Positions 48,754-58,021 of a stretch of 64,000 bases of DNA are shown here, piece after piece. The notes under the pieces were generated by a model that worked only from the letters and a program-made list of their open reading frames with translations, was not told the origin of the DNA and did not search any database. The DNA is from Caldilineaceae bacterium (GTDB taxonomy: Bacteria > Chloroflexota > Anaerolineae > Caldilineales > Caldilineaceae), in the NCBI GenBank assembly GCA_022842065.1, contig JALHQH010000024.1, positions 113,615-177,614 of the forward strand, given 5' to 3'. Positions within the stretch are counted from its first letter, which is position 1; every line of letters starts with the position of its first letter. The position numbers and the translations under genes are program-made.

Positions 48754-50187
48754 ATGGCAGAATTGCAAACAAGCGTTGACGCGCTGACGGTCAACGCCAA
48801 TATTTTATGGGTTTTATTGGCCGGCTTTTTGGTCTTTTTTATGCAAGCTGGTTTTGCCTTGGTCGAAGTGGGTTTTACTCGTGCCAAGAATGTCGCCCAC
48901 ACGATGATGATGAACATGATGGTCTTCTGCATCGGGGCGATTGGGTATTGGATCTGTGGCTTTGCTTTTCAGTTTGGGGCAGTCAATGCCACTTATCCTG
49001 AGATCAATGGCCATGCCGCCTGGGCTTTTTCACCGATTACACTGGGAGCCTGGGGTGATCAGCTCACGACTGGGCTGGCTTTTGGACAATGGGGCATTAT
49101 CGGCTTAGAAGGCTTCTTCCTCTCGGGCATTCAGTTGAGTGCCGCTGGCATCTTCGCTTTTTTCCTCTTTCAGATGGTCTTCATGGATACCGCAGCAACG
49201 ATTCCCACCGGCTCCGGTGCAGAGCGGATCAAATTCGTCGGTTTCATTGTCATGTCACTCTGGGTCAGCATGTTCATCTATCCACTGGTTGGTAACTGGG
49301 TCTGGGGCGGTGGGTGGCTGGCGAATCTGGGCCGCACCATGGGGTGGGGCAATGGTGCCGTTGATTTTGCCGGCTCGGGCGTGGTGCATACCACAGGTGG
49401 TGCGATTGGGCTGGCGATTGCGATTGTGCTAGGGCCACGGTTAGGGCGCTTCAATCAAGATGGCAGTGCGAACGCGATTCCCGGCCATAATATTCCCATG
49501 GGTGTATTGGGAACGATTATCCTCTTCTTTGGCTGGTTTGGTTTTAACCCTGGCTCAGCCTTGGGCATTCAGGGTGCCTTTATCAATCTGGTGGCATTAG
49601 CGGCAGTAAACACTTTGGTAGCCGGGGCGGCGGGTGGGATCACGGCGATGTGCTACATGTGGTGGTTTGGGCCGGCGAAACGACCTGATCCTTCCATGTC
49701 GGTTAACGGGATTCTGGCCGGCTTGGTGGCGATTACTTCACCCTGTGCCTTTGTCACCCCACTCGTCGCGGTTATCATTGGTGGCATCGGTGGGATCTTG
49801 GCCTGCCTTGCCGCGGCCTGGATCGAGCGAATGGGGATTGATGATCCCGTCGGTGCCGTGCCGGTTCACTTGTTTAACGGCCTTTGGGGCGTCATTGCTG
49901 TTGGGCTCTTTGCCAATGGCAATCCCGATTCGGCGGCGTGGAATGGCATTGATACAGCCGTGACCGGGCTTTTCTACGGTGGCGGCGTTGGTCAGCTGAT
50001 TGCACAGGTGGTCGAAGCAGGGGCTGTCTTCATTGTTGTCTTTGTTCTCTCTTGGATCGTCTTTCGAATCCTCATGGCCATGCATCTGCTCCGCAGTGAC
50101 CCCGCGGATGAGATCCTTGGCCTGGACGTGCCGGAAATGGGTACACGTGGCTACTGGCAGGGTTCACACCCCAATATTCGATCATGA
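48754..50187 (+). CDS. amt: ammonium transporter
   Basis: A 477-residue Amt/MEP channel with about eleven membrane helices. The paired pore histidines lie in SGVVHTTGGAIGLA and AVPVHLFNGLWG. A phenylalanine gate region and the cytoplasmic C-terminal tail (RSDPADEILGLDVPEMG) for PII contact are present. A PII gene follows 105 bases downstream, the usual pairing that lets PII close the channel when nitrogen is ample. GGTTAAGGA precedes the ATG. Confidence 0.95.
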   Translation: MAELQTSVDALTVNANILWVLLAGFLVFFMQAGFALVEVGFTRAKNVAHTMMMNMMVFCIGAIGYWICGFAFQFGAVNATYPEINGHAAWAFSPITLGAWGDQLTTGLAFGQWGIIGLEGFFLSGIQLSAAGIFAFFLFQMVFMDTAATIPTGSGAERIKFVGFIVMSLWVSMFIYPLVGNWVWGGGWLANLGRTMGWGNGAVDFAGSGVVHTTGGAIGLAIAIVLGPRLGRFNQDGSANAIPGHNIPMGVLGTIILFFGWFGFNPGSALGIQGAFINLVALAAVNTLVAGAAGGITAMCYMWWFGPAKRPDPSMSVNGILAGLVAITSPCAFVTPLVAVIIGGIGGILACLAAAWIERMGIDDPVGAVPVHLFNGLWGVIAVGLFANGNPDSAAWNGIDTAVTGLFYGGGVGQLIAQVVEAGAVFIVVFVLSWIVFRILMAMHLLRSDPADEILGLDVPEMGTRGYWQGSHPNIRS

Positions 50188-50292
50188 TGTAAAATACTAA
50201 CGCGGCACTGAGTTAATTAGTGGTGCGCGCAGAATTGCGCGCGGCGCAGCCAACCGGCTTAAGGCACGCAGCGTATACAAAGGAGAGCAACG

Positions 50293-50667
50293 ATGACTAA
50301 AAAAATTGAGGCTTTCATCCGCGAAGAAAAGTTCGAGGATGTTAAGAAGGCGCTTTACGAGATCGGCATTGTGGGGATGAATGTGATCGAGGTGCATGGG
50401 CATGGTCGCCAAGGCGGTGTTACCATGGCCTGGCGCACCGGCACTTACAAGGTTGATATGTTACCTCGCTATCAACTCAATATCGTGTTAAGCGATCACA
50501 ATGTGGAGAAAACCGTCGAGACGATCCGCAAAGCAGCCCATACCGGCCAAGTGGGCGATGGGTTGATCTTTATTTATCCCGTAGAAGATATTATTCGGAT
50601 TCGCACCAATGAACGCGGTGCCGAGGCCCTTAGTTATGAAGGTGATATTGACGCGCGGAAAAAATAG
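50293..50667 (+). CDS. glnB: nitrogen regulatory protein PII
   Basis: A 124-residue PII signal protein that senses 2-oxoglutarate and ATP/ADP. The T-loop TGTYKVDMLPRYQLNIVL keeps the tyrosine (Y52) that is uridylylated in many species. GHGRQGG and the B-loop HTGQVGDGLIFIYPVEDIIRIRT are canonical. Linkage to amt suggests the GlnK role. GGAGAG is placed before the ATG. Confidence 0.93.
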   Translation: MTKKIEAFIREEKFEDVKKALYEIGIVGMNVIEVHGHGRQGGVTMAWRTGTYKVDMLPRYQLNIVLSDHNVEKTVETIRKAAHTGQVGDGLIFIYPVEDIIRIRTNERGAEALSYEGDIDARKK

Positions 50668-50700
50668 TAATCGGTTAGCAGTTGCGTAAGTAGGAAATTG

Positions 50701-50745
50701 GCGCTCCGCGTTGTGATCTCAAGTTGAGGTGACAATGCGGAGCGT
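50701..50745. terminator. hairpin between convergent glnB and helicase genes
   Basis: An imperfect 21-bp stem, GCGCTCCGC.../...GCGGAGCGT (50701-50721, 50725-50745), with a very short loop. There is no strong T run, so terminator function is likely but not certain. Confidence 0.55.
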
Positions 50746-50797
50746 TAGCGTCTAGGGCCAGTGACAACTGGCACCTGCATGTGGTTCTCTTTTGCCC

Positions 50798-52264
50798 TTA
50801 ACGGCGGCGGCGGCGACCGCCAGCTGGTCGCTCGGTGCTCGTACTGCGTGGCGGCTGGGGCTTCGGCTGACTTTCCGCTTCGGGCGGGGCAACCGGTGTA
50901 TGCAACAGGCGTTGGTAATATTCATCCAACAACATGGTGATGATCGCGGATTCATCCTCAGCTTCGGCCAGGCTACGGGCCAGGGGAATAAAGCGGCGGC
51001 TGCGTTCTTGTTGCAGCTTATCGCGCTCGCGCAAGCGTGCTTCGAGCAGTGCGGTCAACCGTTCGGCAACGGTCGCTTCCAACGCTTCAGGCGTAGGTAA
51101 TTCCCGTTCTTCAAAGGCAATGTGATAACGCTTGCCAATGCGGTCCAGCCCCGGTTTTTCGACACGCGTCGTCAAGGTAATCGCGATCCCGGTCGCGCCG
51201 GCACGCCCGGTACGCCCGGCGCGGTGAATATAACTTTCCGGATCTTCGGGTGGCTCATACTGAAAGACATGCGACAGTTCCGGAATGTCGATCCCGCGAC
51301 CGGCCACATCCGTTGCCACCAAGAAGCGCAAGGTACCGGCACGTAGCCGTTGCAAGATCTGTTCACGCCGTTGCTGATCGAGGTCGGCACTCAGTTCATC
51401 AGCATCATAGCCGAAACGCTGTAAAACCACACTGACAAAATGGACAGCCGCCTTGGTATTGCAGAAGATGATCGCCGAGGCCGGGTTTTCCATCTCCAGG
51501 ATGCGCACCAGGCTGCGCTCACGCCCCATCTCCGGCACTAGATAGGAGATATGATTCGTTGTCGTCACATGCACATGATCAGTGCTCAGCGTGAGGAACT
51601 CGGGATTGTGCATGAAATCATGGGCGGTCCGGATCACATAAGTCGGAAAGGTGGCCGAGAACATACAAGTATGCACTCGCCGCTCCGGCAGATGACGCTG
51701 AACAGACTTCATATCTTGATAGAAGCCCATTGACAACATGCGGTCAGCTTCATCAAAAACGAGCATCTGCAGGTCTTTTAAGGTGAAGGTGCGGCGCAGC
51801 AGGTGATCAAGCACGCGACCGGGCGTGCCAACGACAATATGCGCACCCTCTTTCAAGGCATCGTTCTGGGCACCATAGCCAACACCGCCATAGACGGCGA
51901 CGGTGCGTAACCCCGTATCCGCCATTAACGTTTGTGCTTCTTTCCAGACTTGGTTGGCCAATTCGCGCGTCGGCACCAGGATCAGCGCCTGACAGCTATC
52001 CCGCTTGGGGTCGAGCCGATCCAACATGGGCAGGAGAAAAGCACCGGTTTTGCCACTGCCCGTGCGCGCTTGTACCATTACATCATCGCCGTCAAGCAGA
52101 TAGGGAATGGTACGCAATTGCACCGGCATTAAGCCCGGCCAACCCGCACGCCGCAGGGCAGCCTGGATATATTCCGGGAGGGCGGATACCTCAACTTCAG
52201 GTAGATCCGGGGTTGCAGTGGGTTGTTCAACAACGTCCACAGGGGAATTTTCGATAGTACTCAA
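50798..52264 (-). CDS. DEAD-box RNA helicase
   Basis: A 488-residue RNA helicase with motif I ARTGSGKT, Ia PTRELANQ, II DEAD in VFDEADRML, III SAT and VI HRAGRTGRAG. The tail after about residue 440 is Pro/Gln-rich and ends GGRRRRR, an RNA-binding basic cluster as in RhlE/CsdA-like proteins. It is transcribed alone on the minus strand. The 12-bp triple repeat lies in its leader. Confidence 0.93.
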   Translation of the reverse strand: MSTIENSPVDVVEQPTATPDLPEVEVSALPEYIQAALRRAGWPGLMPVQLRTIPYLLDGDDVMVQARTGSGKTGAFLLPMLDRLDPKRDSCQALILVPTRELANQVWKEAQTLMADTGLRTVAVYGGVGYGAQNDALKEGAHIVVGTPGRVLDHLLRRTFTLKDLQMLVFDEADRMLSMGFYQDMKSVQRHLPERRVHTCMFSATFPTYVIRTAHDFMHNPEFLTLSTDHVHVTTTNHISYLVPEMGRERSLVRILEMENPASAIIFCNTKAAVHFVSVVLQRFGYDADELSADLDQQRREQILQRLRAGTLRFLVATDVAGRGIDIPELSHVFQYEPPEDPESYIHRAGRTGRAGATGIAITLTTRVEKPGLDRIGKRYHIAFEERELPTPEALEATVAERLTALLEARLRERDKLQQERSRRFIPLARSLAEAEDESAIITMLLDEYYQRLLHTPVAPPEAESQPKPQPPRSTSTERPAGGRRRRR

Positions 52265-52296
52265 GGTATAGGTAACTTCTTTCTAATTTACAAAAT

Positions 52297-52332
52297 GAGA
52301 ATTGACCAGAGAATTGACCAGAGAATTGACCA
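52297..52332. repeat. 12-bp tandem repeat, three copies
   Basis: GAGAATTGACCA is repeated exactly three times just upstream of the helicase start. Confidence 0.85.
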
Positions 52333-52386
52333 GAGCTCCGATCAACAACTTACTATCTATTATCGCACAGATTGTCAAGGAGCGCA

Positions 52387-52456
52387 CAACAACAGCTTCA
52401 GGGTGGCGCAGATGACTTAACAATCCATCATCTACGCCTTGCTGAAGCTGTTGTTG
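52387..52456. repeat. long hairpin between trpB2 and helicase
   Basis: CAACAACAGCTTCAG (52387-52401) and its complement (52442-52456) are perfect. The pairing continues imperfectly inward to about 28 bp. It probably marks the end of the trpB2 transcript. Confidence 0.7.
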
Positions 52457-52492
52457 CCTGTCGTTAAATTGTCAGTCGTTTTGCGCCAATGG

Positions 52493-53863
52493 TTAAGCCG
52501 GAATCATGGGTGTATCGATTTGGGCAACGGCGTCATCGACCTCGGCTTGGGTCATTTCATGGCGCTGGAGTTTGCCGCTAAAGTAGGCTTCATAGGCCGC
52601 CATATCAAAATGCCCGTGACCACAGAGGTTAAAGAGAATCGTACGGGAGCGCCCTTCTTCCTTGGCGATGTTTGCTTCACGAATGGCAGAAGCGATGCCG
52701 TGGTTGGCCTCGGGCGCAGGAATAATCCCTTCGGTCTGGGAGAAGATCATACCAGCTTCAAAGCTCTCGATCTGGTCGATGGCTTGAGCCTCAATCAGCC
52801 CATCCTTGAGCAGTTGGCTGACAATCACCCCTGCACCATGATAGCGTAAGCCGCCGGCGTGGATCTTAGCCGGGACAAAGTTGTGGCCGAGGGTATACAT
52901 GGGCAGCAAAGGGGTCATCCCAATCGTGTCGCCAAAGTCATAGCGGAAGACGCCGCGCGTCAGCTTGGGGGCAGAGGTCGGTTCGCTGGCCAGACAGCGG
53001 ATCTGTTTGCCCTCGGTCAAATTGAGGCGCAAGAAGGGGAAGGAGAGCCCGGCAAAGTTGGAGCCACCGCCAAAGGGCGCGATCACCACGTCGGGCAGAT
53101 CGCCGGCCTTTTCCATCTGTTTGAGCGCTTCCTGGCCGATGATTGTCTGGTGCAGTAGAACGTGGTTAAGCACACTGCCCAGCGCGTATTTGGCATCATC
53201 ATTCGTGGCCGCAACTTCCACCGCCTCCGAGATCGCAATGCCCAGGCTACCCGGTGAGTCGGGATCTTGGGCCAAAATCTGGCGACCAGCCTGCGTGCGA
53301 TTGGTCGGCGAGGCGTAGACATCGGCGCCCCAGGTGTTCATCATCAACTTGCGGTAGGGCTTCTGCTCGTAGCTGATCTTGACCATGTAGACTTCACATT
53401 TGATGCCAAAGAGCTTACAGGCAAAGCTGAGCGCGCTGCCCCACTGGCCGGCCCCGGTTTCGGTGGTAATCCTGGTCACACCGGCCATCTTATTATAGTA
53501 GGCTTGCGGCACGGCGGTATTCGGCTTATGGGAGCCGGCTGGGCTCACCCCTTCATACTTGTAGTAGATCTTGGCGGGCGTATCGAGCGCCTTTTCCAAA
53601 TTATGCGCCCGGTAAAGCGGGGTTGGTCGCCAAAGTTTGTAGACATCGCGCACTTCCTCTGGAATCGGCACCCAGCGTTCCTGCGACACTTCCTGCATGA
53701 TCAGCTCCATGGGGAAGAGCGGCGCAAGGGCGTCGGGGCCGATTGGCTCGTGGGTGACAGGGTGCAGTGGCGGCAACGGCTTATTGGGCATGTCGGCAAC
53801 GATGTTGTACCAGTTTTCAGGGATTTCATTTTCCGACAGGGTGATCTTGTGGGTTTTGGACAT
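52493..53863 (-). CDS. trpB: tryptophan synthase beta chain, TrpB2 type
   Basis: A 456-residue TrpB2-family PLP enzyme that joins serine and indole to tryptophan. The PLP lysine is in SPAGSHKPNTA; ETGAGQWGSALSFA and the phosphate loop FGGGSNFAGL are family features. The extended N terminus with LWRPTPLYRAHNLE marks TrpB2 rather than TrpB1. No trpA is adjacent, as is common for TrpB2, which may salvage free indole or pair with a distant TrpA. Confidence 0.92.
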   Translation of the reverse strand: MSKTHKITLSENEIPENWYNIVADMPNKPLPPLHPVTHEPIGPDALAPLFPMELIMQEVSQERWVPIPEEVRDVYKLWRPTPLYRAHNLEKALDTPAKIYYKYEGVSPAGSHKPNTAVPQAYYNKMAGVTRITTETGAGQWGSALSFACKLFGIKCEVYMVKISYEQKPYRKLMMNTWGADVYASPTNRTQAGRQILAQDPDSPGSLGIAISEAVEVAATNDDAKYALGSVLNHVLLHQTIIGQEALKQMEKAGDLPDVVIAPFGGGSNFAGLSFPFLRLNLTEGKQIRCLASEPTSAPKLTRGVFRYDFGDTIGMTPLLPMYTLGHNFVPAKIHAGGLRYHGAGVIVSQLLKDGLIEAQAIDQIESFEAGMIFSQTEGIIPAPEANHGIASAIREANIAKEEGRSRTILFNLCGHGHFDMAAYEAYFSGKLQRHEMTQAEVDDAVAQIDTPMIPA

Positions 53864-54149
53864 GATGATTGCTCCCGATTAGGTGATTCGTGATTGGTAA
53901 TTGGGTTAGCTGGATAAGTGAATTGTAGCGCAGGATTGTCAATTTTCCTACTTTGAAACGCAAGCAATAAGCGACGCCCCGCGACGTAAAAGAGAGTTGA
54001 CGTGCAACCAAATCTCGTTTATATTTATATTCAAATTTTGAGTATATTTTTTATCAGTAATCATAGGAAAAGTAATAGAAACCGCTCCTTGTATCAACCA
54101 TCACCACAACATGGGTCAACTAAACCTTTTATTCTGGGATCACTAGCCA

Positions 54150-54701
54150 ATGCGCACAGCAACCGCAACCCCACTCACGATCGAACATTGCCTATTGGGT
54201 TTTGTCTATGAACAGCCAATTCACGGCTATGAGATCTATCAGCAGCTTTCCGCGCCAACCGGCTTGTGGCAAGTCTGGCGGATGAAACAGAGCCAACTCT
54301 ACGCTTTGCTGGCCAAGCTGGAGGAGTTGGCTTATCTGACTACAACATTACAACCGCAGGCAGCGCGACCGCCGCGCAAAGTTTACGCACTTACCCCCAG
54401 CGGCGAGGCGGCGTTTCAACAATGGTTGACGACACCAGTCGCTAATGGTCGCCAGATGCGCATCGAATTTCTCGCCAAGCTCTATTTTGCCCAGCGCCAG
54501 GGGCCAACGATTGTACGGCAACTGCTTGACGGCCAGACCGTTGCTTGTCAACAGTGGCTAGGCGCATTTCCCGTGCAGGCCACGCCAGCGCCAAATGATT
54601 ATTTTTCCTATACCGTGCAACAATTTCGGCACAATCAGATCAAATCATTCTTGGCCTGGCTGGCGACATGCCACCAAGCGCTGGTGCCGGCAGCAGAATA
54701 A
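54150..54701 (+). CDS. PadR family transcriptional regulator
   Basis: A 183-residue regulator with an N-terminal winged helix (IEHCLLGFVYEQPIHGYEIYQQL to KVYALTPSGEAAFQQWL) and a C-terminal helical dimer domain (VirR/AphA-like). PadR proteins repress genes by ligand-released DNA binding. It is 57 bases upstream of modA and likely co-transcribed. The ligand is unknown. The leader 53870-54149 is AT-rich with no clear promoter. Confidence 0.85.
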   Translation: MRTATATPLTIEHCLLGFVYEQPIHGYEIYQQLSAPTGLWQVWRMKQSQLYALLAKLEELAYLTTTLQPQAARPPRKVYALTPSGEAAFQQWLTTPVANGRQMRIEFLAKLYFAQRQGPTIVRQLLDGQTVACQQWLGAFPVQATPAPNDYFSYTVQQFRHNQIKSFLAWLATCHQALVPAAE

Positions 54702-54758
54702 GGTAGTCAGCAAACCATCCCCAACAAAGTCAATCCATTATCCACAGAAAGGGTTCCC

Positions 54759-55613
54759 ATGCGCAAGTTAATTCACATGCTACTCCTTATCTTTACCCTG
54801 AGCCTCCTGCTCCTCGGCTGTGTACCGCTGACAACACCCCCAGCGAATGAAGCATCAACCGAGAGTACAGCCGGTGCCGATCCGATCACCCTGAACGTCT
54901 TTGCCGCGGCCTCGCTGACCAATGCCTTTAGCGAAATCGGCGAGAATTTTGCCGCCGCAAACCCAGCGGTAGAGGTTGTCTTCAACTTTGCCGGCTCCAA
55001 TCAACTGACTACACAGATCAGCGAAGGTGCGCCGGCGGACGTGTTCGCCTCGGCCAATGGCACGCAGATGAATGTGGTCATCGACACCGGGCGGATTATT
55101 AGCGGCACCCAACGGACCTTTGTGCGCAATCGGCTGGTCGTGGTCACCCCTAGTGATAACCCGGCGGGGTTGACGGGGTTGCAAGATTTGACAACGCCAG
55201 GATTGAAGCTGGTCTTTGCGGCCACAGAAGTGCCGGTCGGTCAATATGCGCTTGAGTTTCTCGATAAAGCCCAGGCGGATGGCAGTTTGGGCGCGAGTTA
55301 TAAGGCAGCCGTGCTGGCCAATGTGGTTTCTTATGAACAAAATGTTCGTGCGGTGTTGACCAAAATCAGTTTAGGGGAGGCCGACGCGGGGATTGTTTAC
55401 AGCTCTGATGTTGCGGCGAACACGGCAGGCGAGGTCACGCAAATTGAGATTCCCGACCAGCTCAATACGATAGCCAGTTACCCAATTGCAGCGCTGAGTG
55501 ATAGCCGTAACCTGGAGATAGCACAACAGTTCGTGGATTATGTCCTGGCCGCTGAAGGGCAACAGGTATTGGTGGCGTATGGTTTTATCCCGCCAGTTGT
55601 TGCACAACCATGA
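54759..55613 (+). CDS. modA: molybdate-type ABC transporter substrate-binding lipoprotein
   Basis: A 284-residue ModA-like periplasmic protein. The signal peptide ends in the lipobox LLLGC (Cys near residue 21). The mature protein has LNVFAAASLTNAFSEIG, FNFAGSNQLTTQI and GAPADVFASAN, the oxyanion-binding segments of ModA. No modB or modC follows; the next gene is convergent, so the permease and ATPase must lie elsewhere or be lost. GAAAGGGT lies upstream of the ATG. Confidence 0.88.
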   Translation: MRKLIHMLLLIFTLSLLLLGCVPLTTPPANEASTESTAGADPITLNVFAAASLTNAFSEIGENFAAANPAVEVVFNFAGSNQLTTQISEGAPADVFASANGTQMNVVIDTGRIISGTQRTFVRNRLVVVTPSDNPAGLTGLQDLTTPGLKLVFAATEVPVGQYALEFLDKAQADGSLGASYKAAVLANVVSYEQNVRAVLTKISLGEADAGIVYSSDVAANTAGEVTQIEIPDQLNTIASYPIAALSDSRNLEIAQQFVDYVLAAEGQQVLVAYGFIPPVVAQP

Positions 55614-55682
55614 GACAAAATGGTAGCGGGCACCAGTTCTGTGTATCTTGCCCACTACCGTTCAGCGTTATCTACCCTAACA

Positions 55683-56654
55683 CTACCAAGCGTAGGCTTC
55701 GGGGGCTTCCCCACCCGGTCCCGGCCAGATTTCATTGAGCTTTGCCAGCGTCTCGGCGGACAACTGAATGTCCACTGCCGGTAAAGATTCCTCGTATTGT
55801 GCCAATGTGCGCGGCCCGATGATTGGTGCGGTGACGGCTGGATTATGCAACAACCAGGCCAAGGCGACATGCGCCGGTGCTTCGCCCAACTCGCGACAGA
55901 AGGCTTCGTAGGCTTCCAGTTGCGGCCGCTTTTTCTCAATCGTGGCCTGGGTGCGTTGGTCGGCGCGGCGACCGGCTTCGGCTTTTTGTAAGGCACCGCC
56001 CAACAAACCGCCACTGAGCGGGCTCCAGGGAATCAACCCCAACCCAAACTCGCGGCACGCCGGAATTACTTCCAGTTCGACCATCCGGGCATTGAGGTTA
56101 TACAGGCTTTGTTCTGAGACCAACCCGAGAAAATTACGCTTTTCGGCCGCAAATTGGCCCAGCGCAATATGTAAACCGGCAAAGTTGCTGCTGCCGACAT
56201 AGAGCACTTTTCCCTCACGCACCAACTGTTCCATCGCCTGCCAGATCTCTGCCCAAGGCGTGCTGCGCTCCACATGATGCATCTGGTAGAGGTCAATGTG
56301 ATCAGTTTGCAGCCGGCGCAGACTATCTTCGCAGGCTTTGCGGATGTGATAGGCCGAAAGTCCCCGTTCATTAGGACCTTCCCCCATTTTGTTGTAGACT
56401 TTGGTCGCTAGCACGATCTGCTCGCGCCGCCCACCGCCTTGGGCCAGCCAGCGCCCAACGATCTGTTCGGTGATCCCCTCGCCGAGCTTCCAGCCATAGA
56501 CATTGGCGGTGTCGAAGAAATTGACCCCCGTCGCCAACGCCCGATCCATGATGGTATAACTATCGGCTTCCGTGGTCTGTGGCCCGAAATTCATGGTGCC
56601 CAGACAAAGTTTACTAACTTTTAGGCCGGTACGGCCGAGATTCGTATAGTTCAT
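55683..56654 (-). CDS. aldo/keto reductase
   Basis: A 323-residue NADPH-dependent aldo/keto reductase. The catalytic set is visible as Asp in NFFDTANVYG, Tyr in VYG, Lys in VLATKVYNKMG and His in YQMHHVE. The NADPH-binding end APIIGPRTLAQYEESL is present. I choose the third ATG (56654), which begins the usual MNYTNLGRTGLKVSKL and has GGAT upstream; 56669 would add five residues. The substrate is unknown. Confidence 0.88.
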   Translation of the reverse strand: MNYTNLGRTGLKVSKLCLGTMNFGPQTTEADSYTIMDRALATGVNFFDTANVYGWKLGEGITEQIVGRWLAQGGGRREQIVLATKVYNKMGEGPNERGLSAYHIRKACEDSLRRLQTDHIDLYQMHHVERSTPWAEIWQAMEQLVREGKVLYVGSSNFAGLHIALGQFAAEKRNFLGLVSEQSLYNLNARMVELEVIPACREFGLGLIPWSPLSGGLLGGALQKAEAGRRADQRTQATIEKKRPQLEAYEAFCRELGEAPAHVALAWLLHNPAVTAPIIGPRTLAQYEESLPAVDIQLSAETLAKLNEIWPGPGGEAPEAYAW

Positions 56655-56871
56655 AAGATCCATTTTCATTGAAATAGGACTGACGCAGCCACCTGAGAAC
56701 GAAGATCAGTTTGGCACTGCTGCGCACTGGTCAGCCGTTCGCAGTGCGTAAGTCGTGTGAGAAAGGGTGACAGCCAAGGTCCAAAGGGTATGTACGTTGA
56801 CAACAAACGGTTAGTCAGCCCAAAGAACCAAACCCGTCATTAATCATTATTCAATCATTGAGCAATGAAAT

Positions 56872-56877
56872 TATAAT
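56872..56877 (+). promoter_or_regulatory. candidate -10 element of the Ldh2 gene
   Basis: TATAAT at 56872-56877, about 60 bases before the start. No convincing -35 is seen at 16-18 bases. The rest of 56670-56860 has no supported gene. Confidence 0.4.
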
Positions 56878-56937
56878 AGCGGTAAGCTCAATACCGAACG
56901 ATTTAATCTACCGCCAAAGACAAGGAAACAAGCAGCG

Positions 56938-57921
56938 ATGAATTTACCACCGAGCACTTATCTCAGAGTCGCCCATACCGACCTCCAAGCCTTTATCGCG
57001 CAGATGGGCCAAACCGTGGGGTTACCCACCGAAAAAGCTGAATTATTGGCCGAAATGCTCACCGCCAATGATCTGCGCGGCGTCTTCAGCCACGGCACCA
57101 CGCAGATGGCGACTTATGTGCGTCTGCTGCGTGATGGCATCCTGAACAATCAACCGGATGTACACGTTGCCAAGGAAACAGCAGTCAGCGTCTTGGTGGA
57201 TGGCGATGGCGGCTTGGGTTATTTCCCTTCGTACCTGGCCACACAACTTATGATCGAAAAAGCCAAGAGCCAGGGCATTGCCATCGCGCTAACGCGTAAT
57301 CATGGCCATTTTGGTGCAGCCGGCCTCTATTCGCGGCTGACCTTGGGCCATGATCTGCTCTGTTTTGTCACCTCTGGCCATCAATTGGAACTGCAACCAG
57401 GACAGCATATCCTGAGCGCGGCAGGGGGTTCGCCCATGTCCTTCTGTTCACCGGCGGGTGAGGAGGAATCGCTGGTGCTGGACTTTGGCGCGATCCATGA
57501 TCTCTACGCCACGTCGCCCCATCGCGATGAGATTATCCGCTTGGCCCCCGGCAGCGTTTTTCGCGCCATTGGCATGGGTGCAATCTGCCAGTCGTGGGGT
57601 GGTTTTCTGGCGGGTGTGCCGCTCGACCCGGCGCACGCCAAGCGCACGTGGGCCGGTGCCAATCAAGGTTCGCTGGTCATGGCCTTTCGCATTGATCTCT
57701 TCCTTGATGCCGCCCAATTTAAGCAGGAGATGGATGACTATGTGCGCGCCGTCAAAAAGTTACAGCCACTGGCCGGTTTTGACGAAAGCTTTCTGCCGGG
57801 TGGGATCGAGGCGGAGCGCGCCCGCGTCTATCGCGCCGAAGGCATTCCGGTGGGGCCGACCCATCAACAGCGGTTGGAAGCGATTGCCCAGGAGTTAGGC
57901 ATGCGCGTGCCGTGGCAATAA
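56938..57921 (+). CDS. Ldh2 family NAD(P)-dependent dehydrogenase (malate/lactate/ureidoglycolate type)
   Basis: A 327-residue member of the malate/L-lactate dehydrogenase-2 family, which oxidises 2-hydroxy acids or reduces imino acids using a fold distinct from classic LDH. Visible signatures are SHGTTQMATYVRLLRDG, VDGDGGLGYFPS, TRNHGHFGAAGLYS (catalytic His) and ANQGSLVMAFRIDLF. It is slightly shorter than the 340-360 residue average. Stand-alone gene followed by a perfect palindrome. Confidence 0.85.
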   Translation: MNLPPSTYLRVAHTDLQAFIAQMGQTVGLPTEKAELLAEMLTANDLRGVFSHGTTQMATYVRLLRDGILNNQPDVHVAKETAVSVLVDGDGGLGYFPSYLATQLMIEKAKSQGIAIALTRNHGHFGAAGLYSRLTLGHDLLCFVTSGHQLELQPGQHILSAAGGSPMSFCSPAGEEESLVLDFGAIHDLYATSPHRDEIIRLAPGSVFRAIGMGAICQSWGGFLAGVPLDPAHAKRTWAGANQGSLVMAFRIDLFLDAAQFKQEMDDYVRAVKKLQPLAGFDESFLPGGIEAERARVYRAEGIPVGPTHQQRLEAIAQELGMRVPWQ

Positions 57922-57949
57922 ATTTGATAAATGAGGAGGGGTTTAGTTA

Positions 57950-58019
57950 GGGCTTACGCAACGCCCAGTCGTAGGGGCACGAACTATCGTGCCCCTACGA
58001 CTGGGCGTTGCGTAAGCCC
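57950..58019. repeat. perfect 33-bp palindrome with GTAGGGGCACG core (copy 2)
   Basis: Arms at 57950-57982 and 57987-58019 match fully around a 4-base loop. The inner GTAGGGGCACG/CGTGCCCCTAC is identical to that at 27992-28019, while the outer arms differ. It ends two bases before the convergent kinase stop. Confidence 0.9.
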
Positions 58020-58021
58020 GA

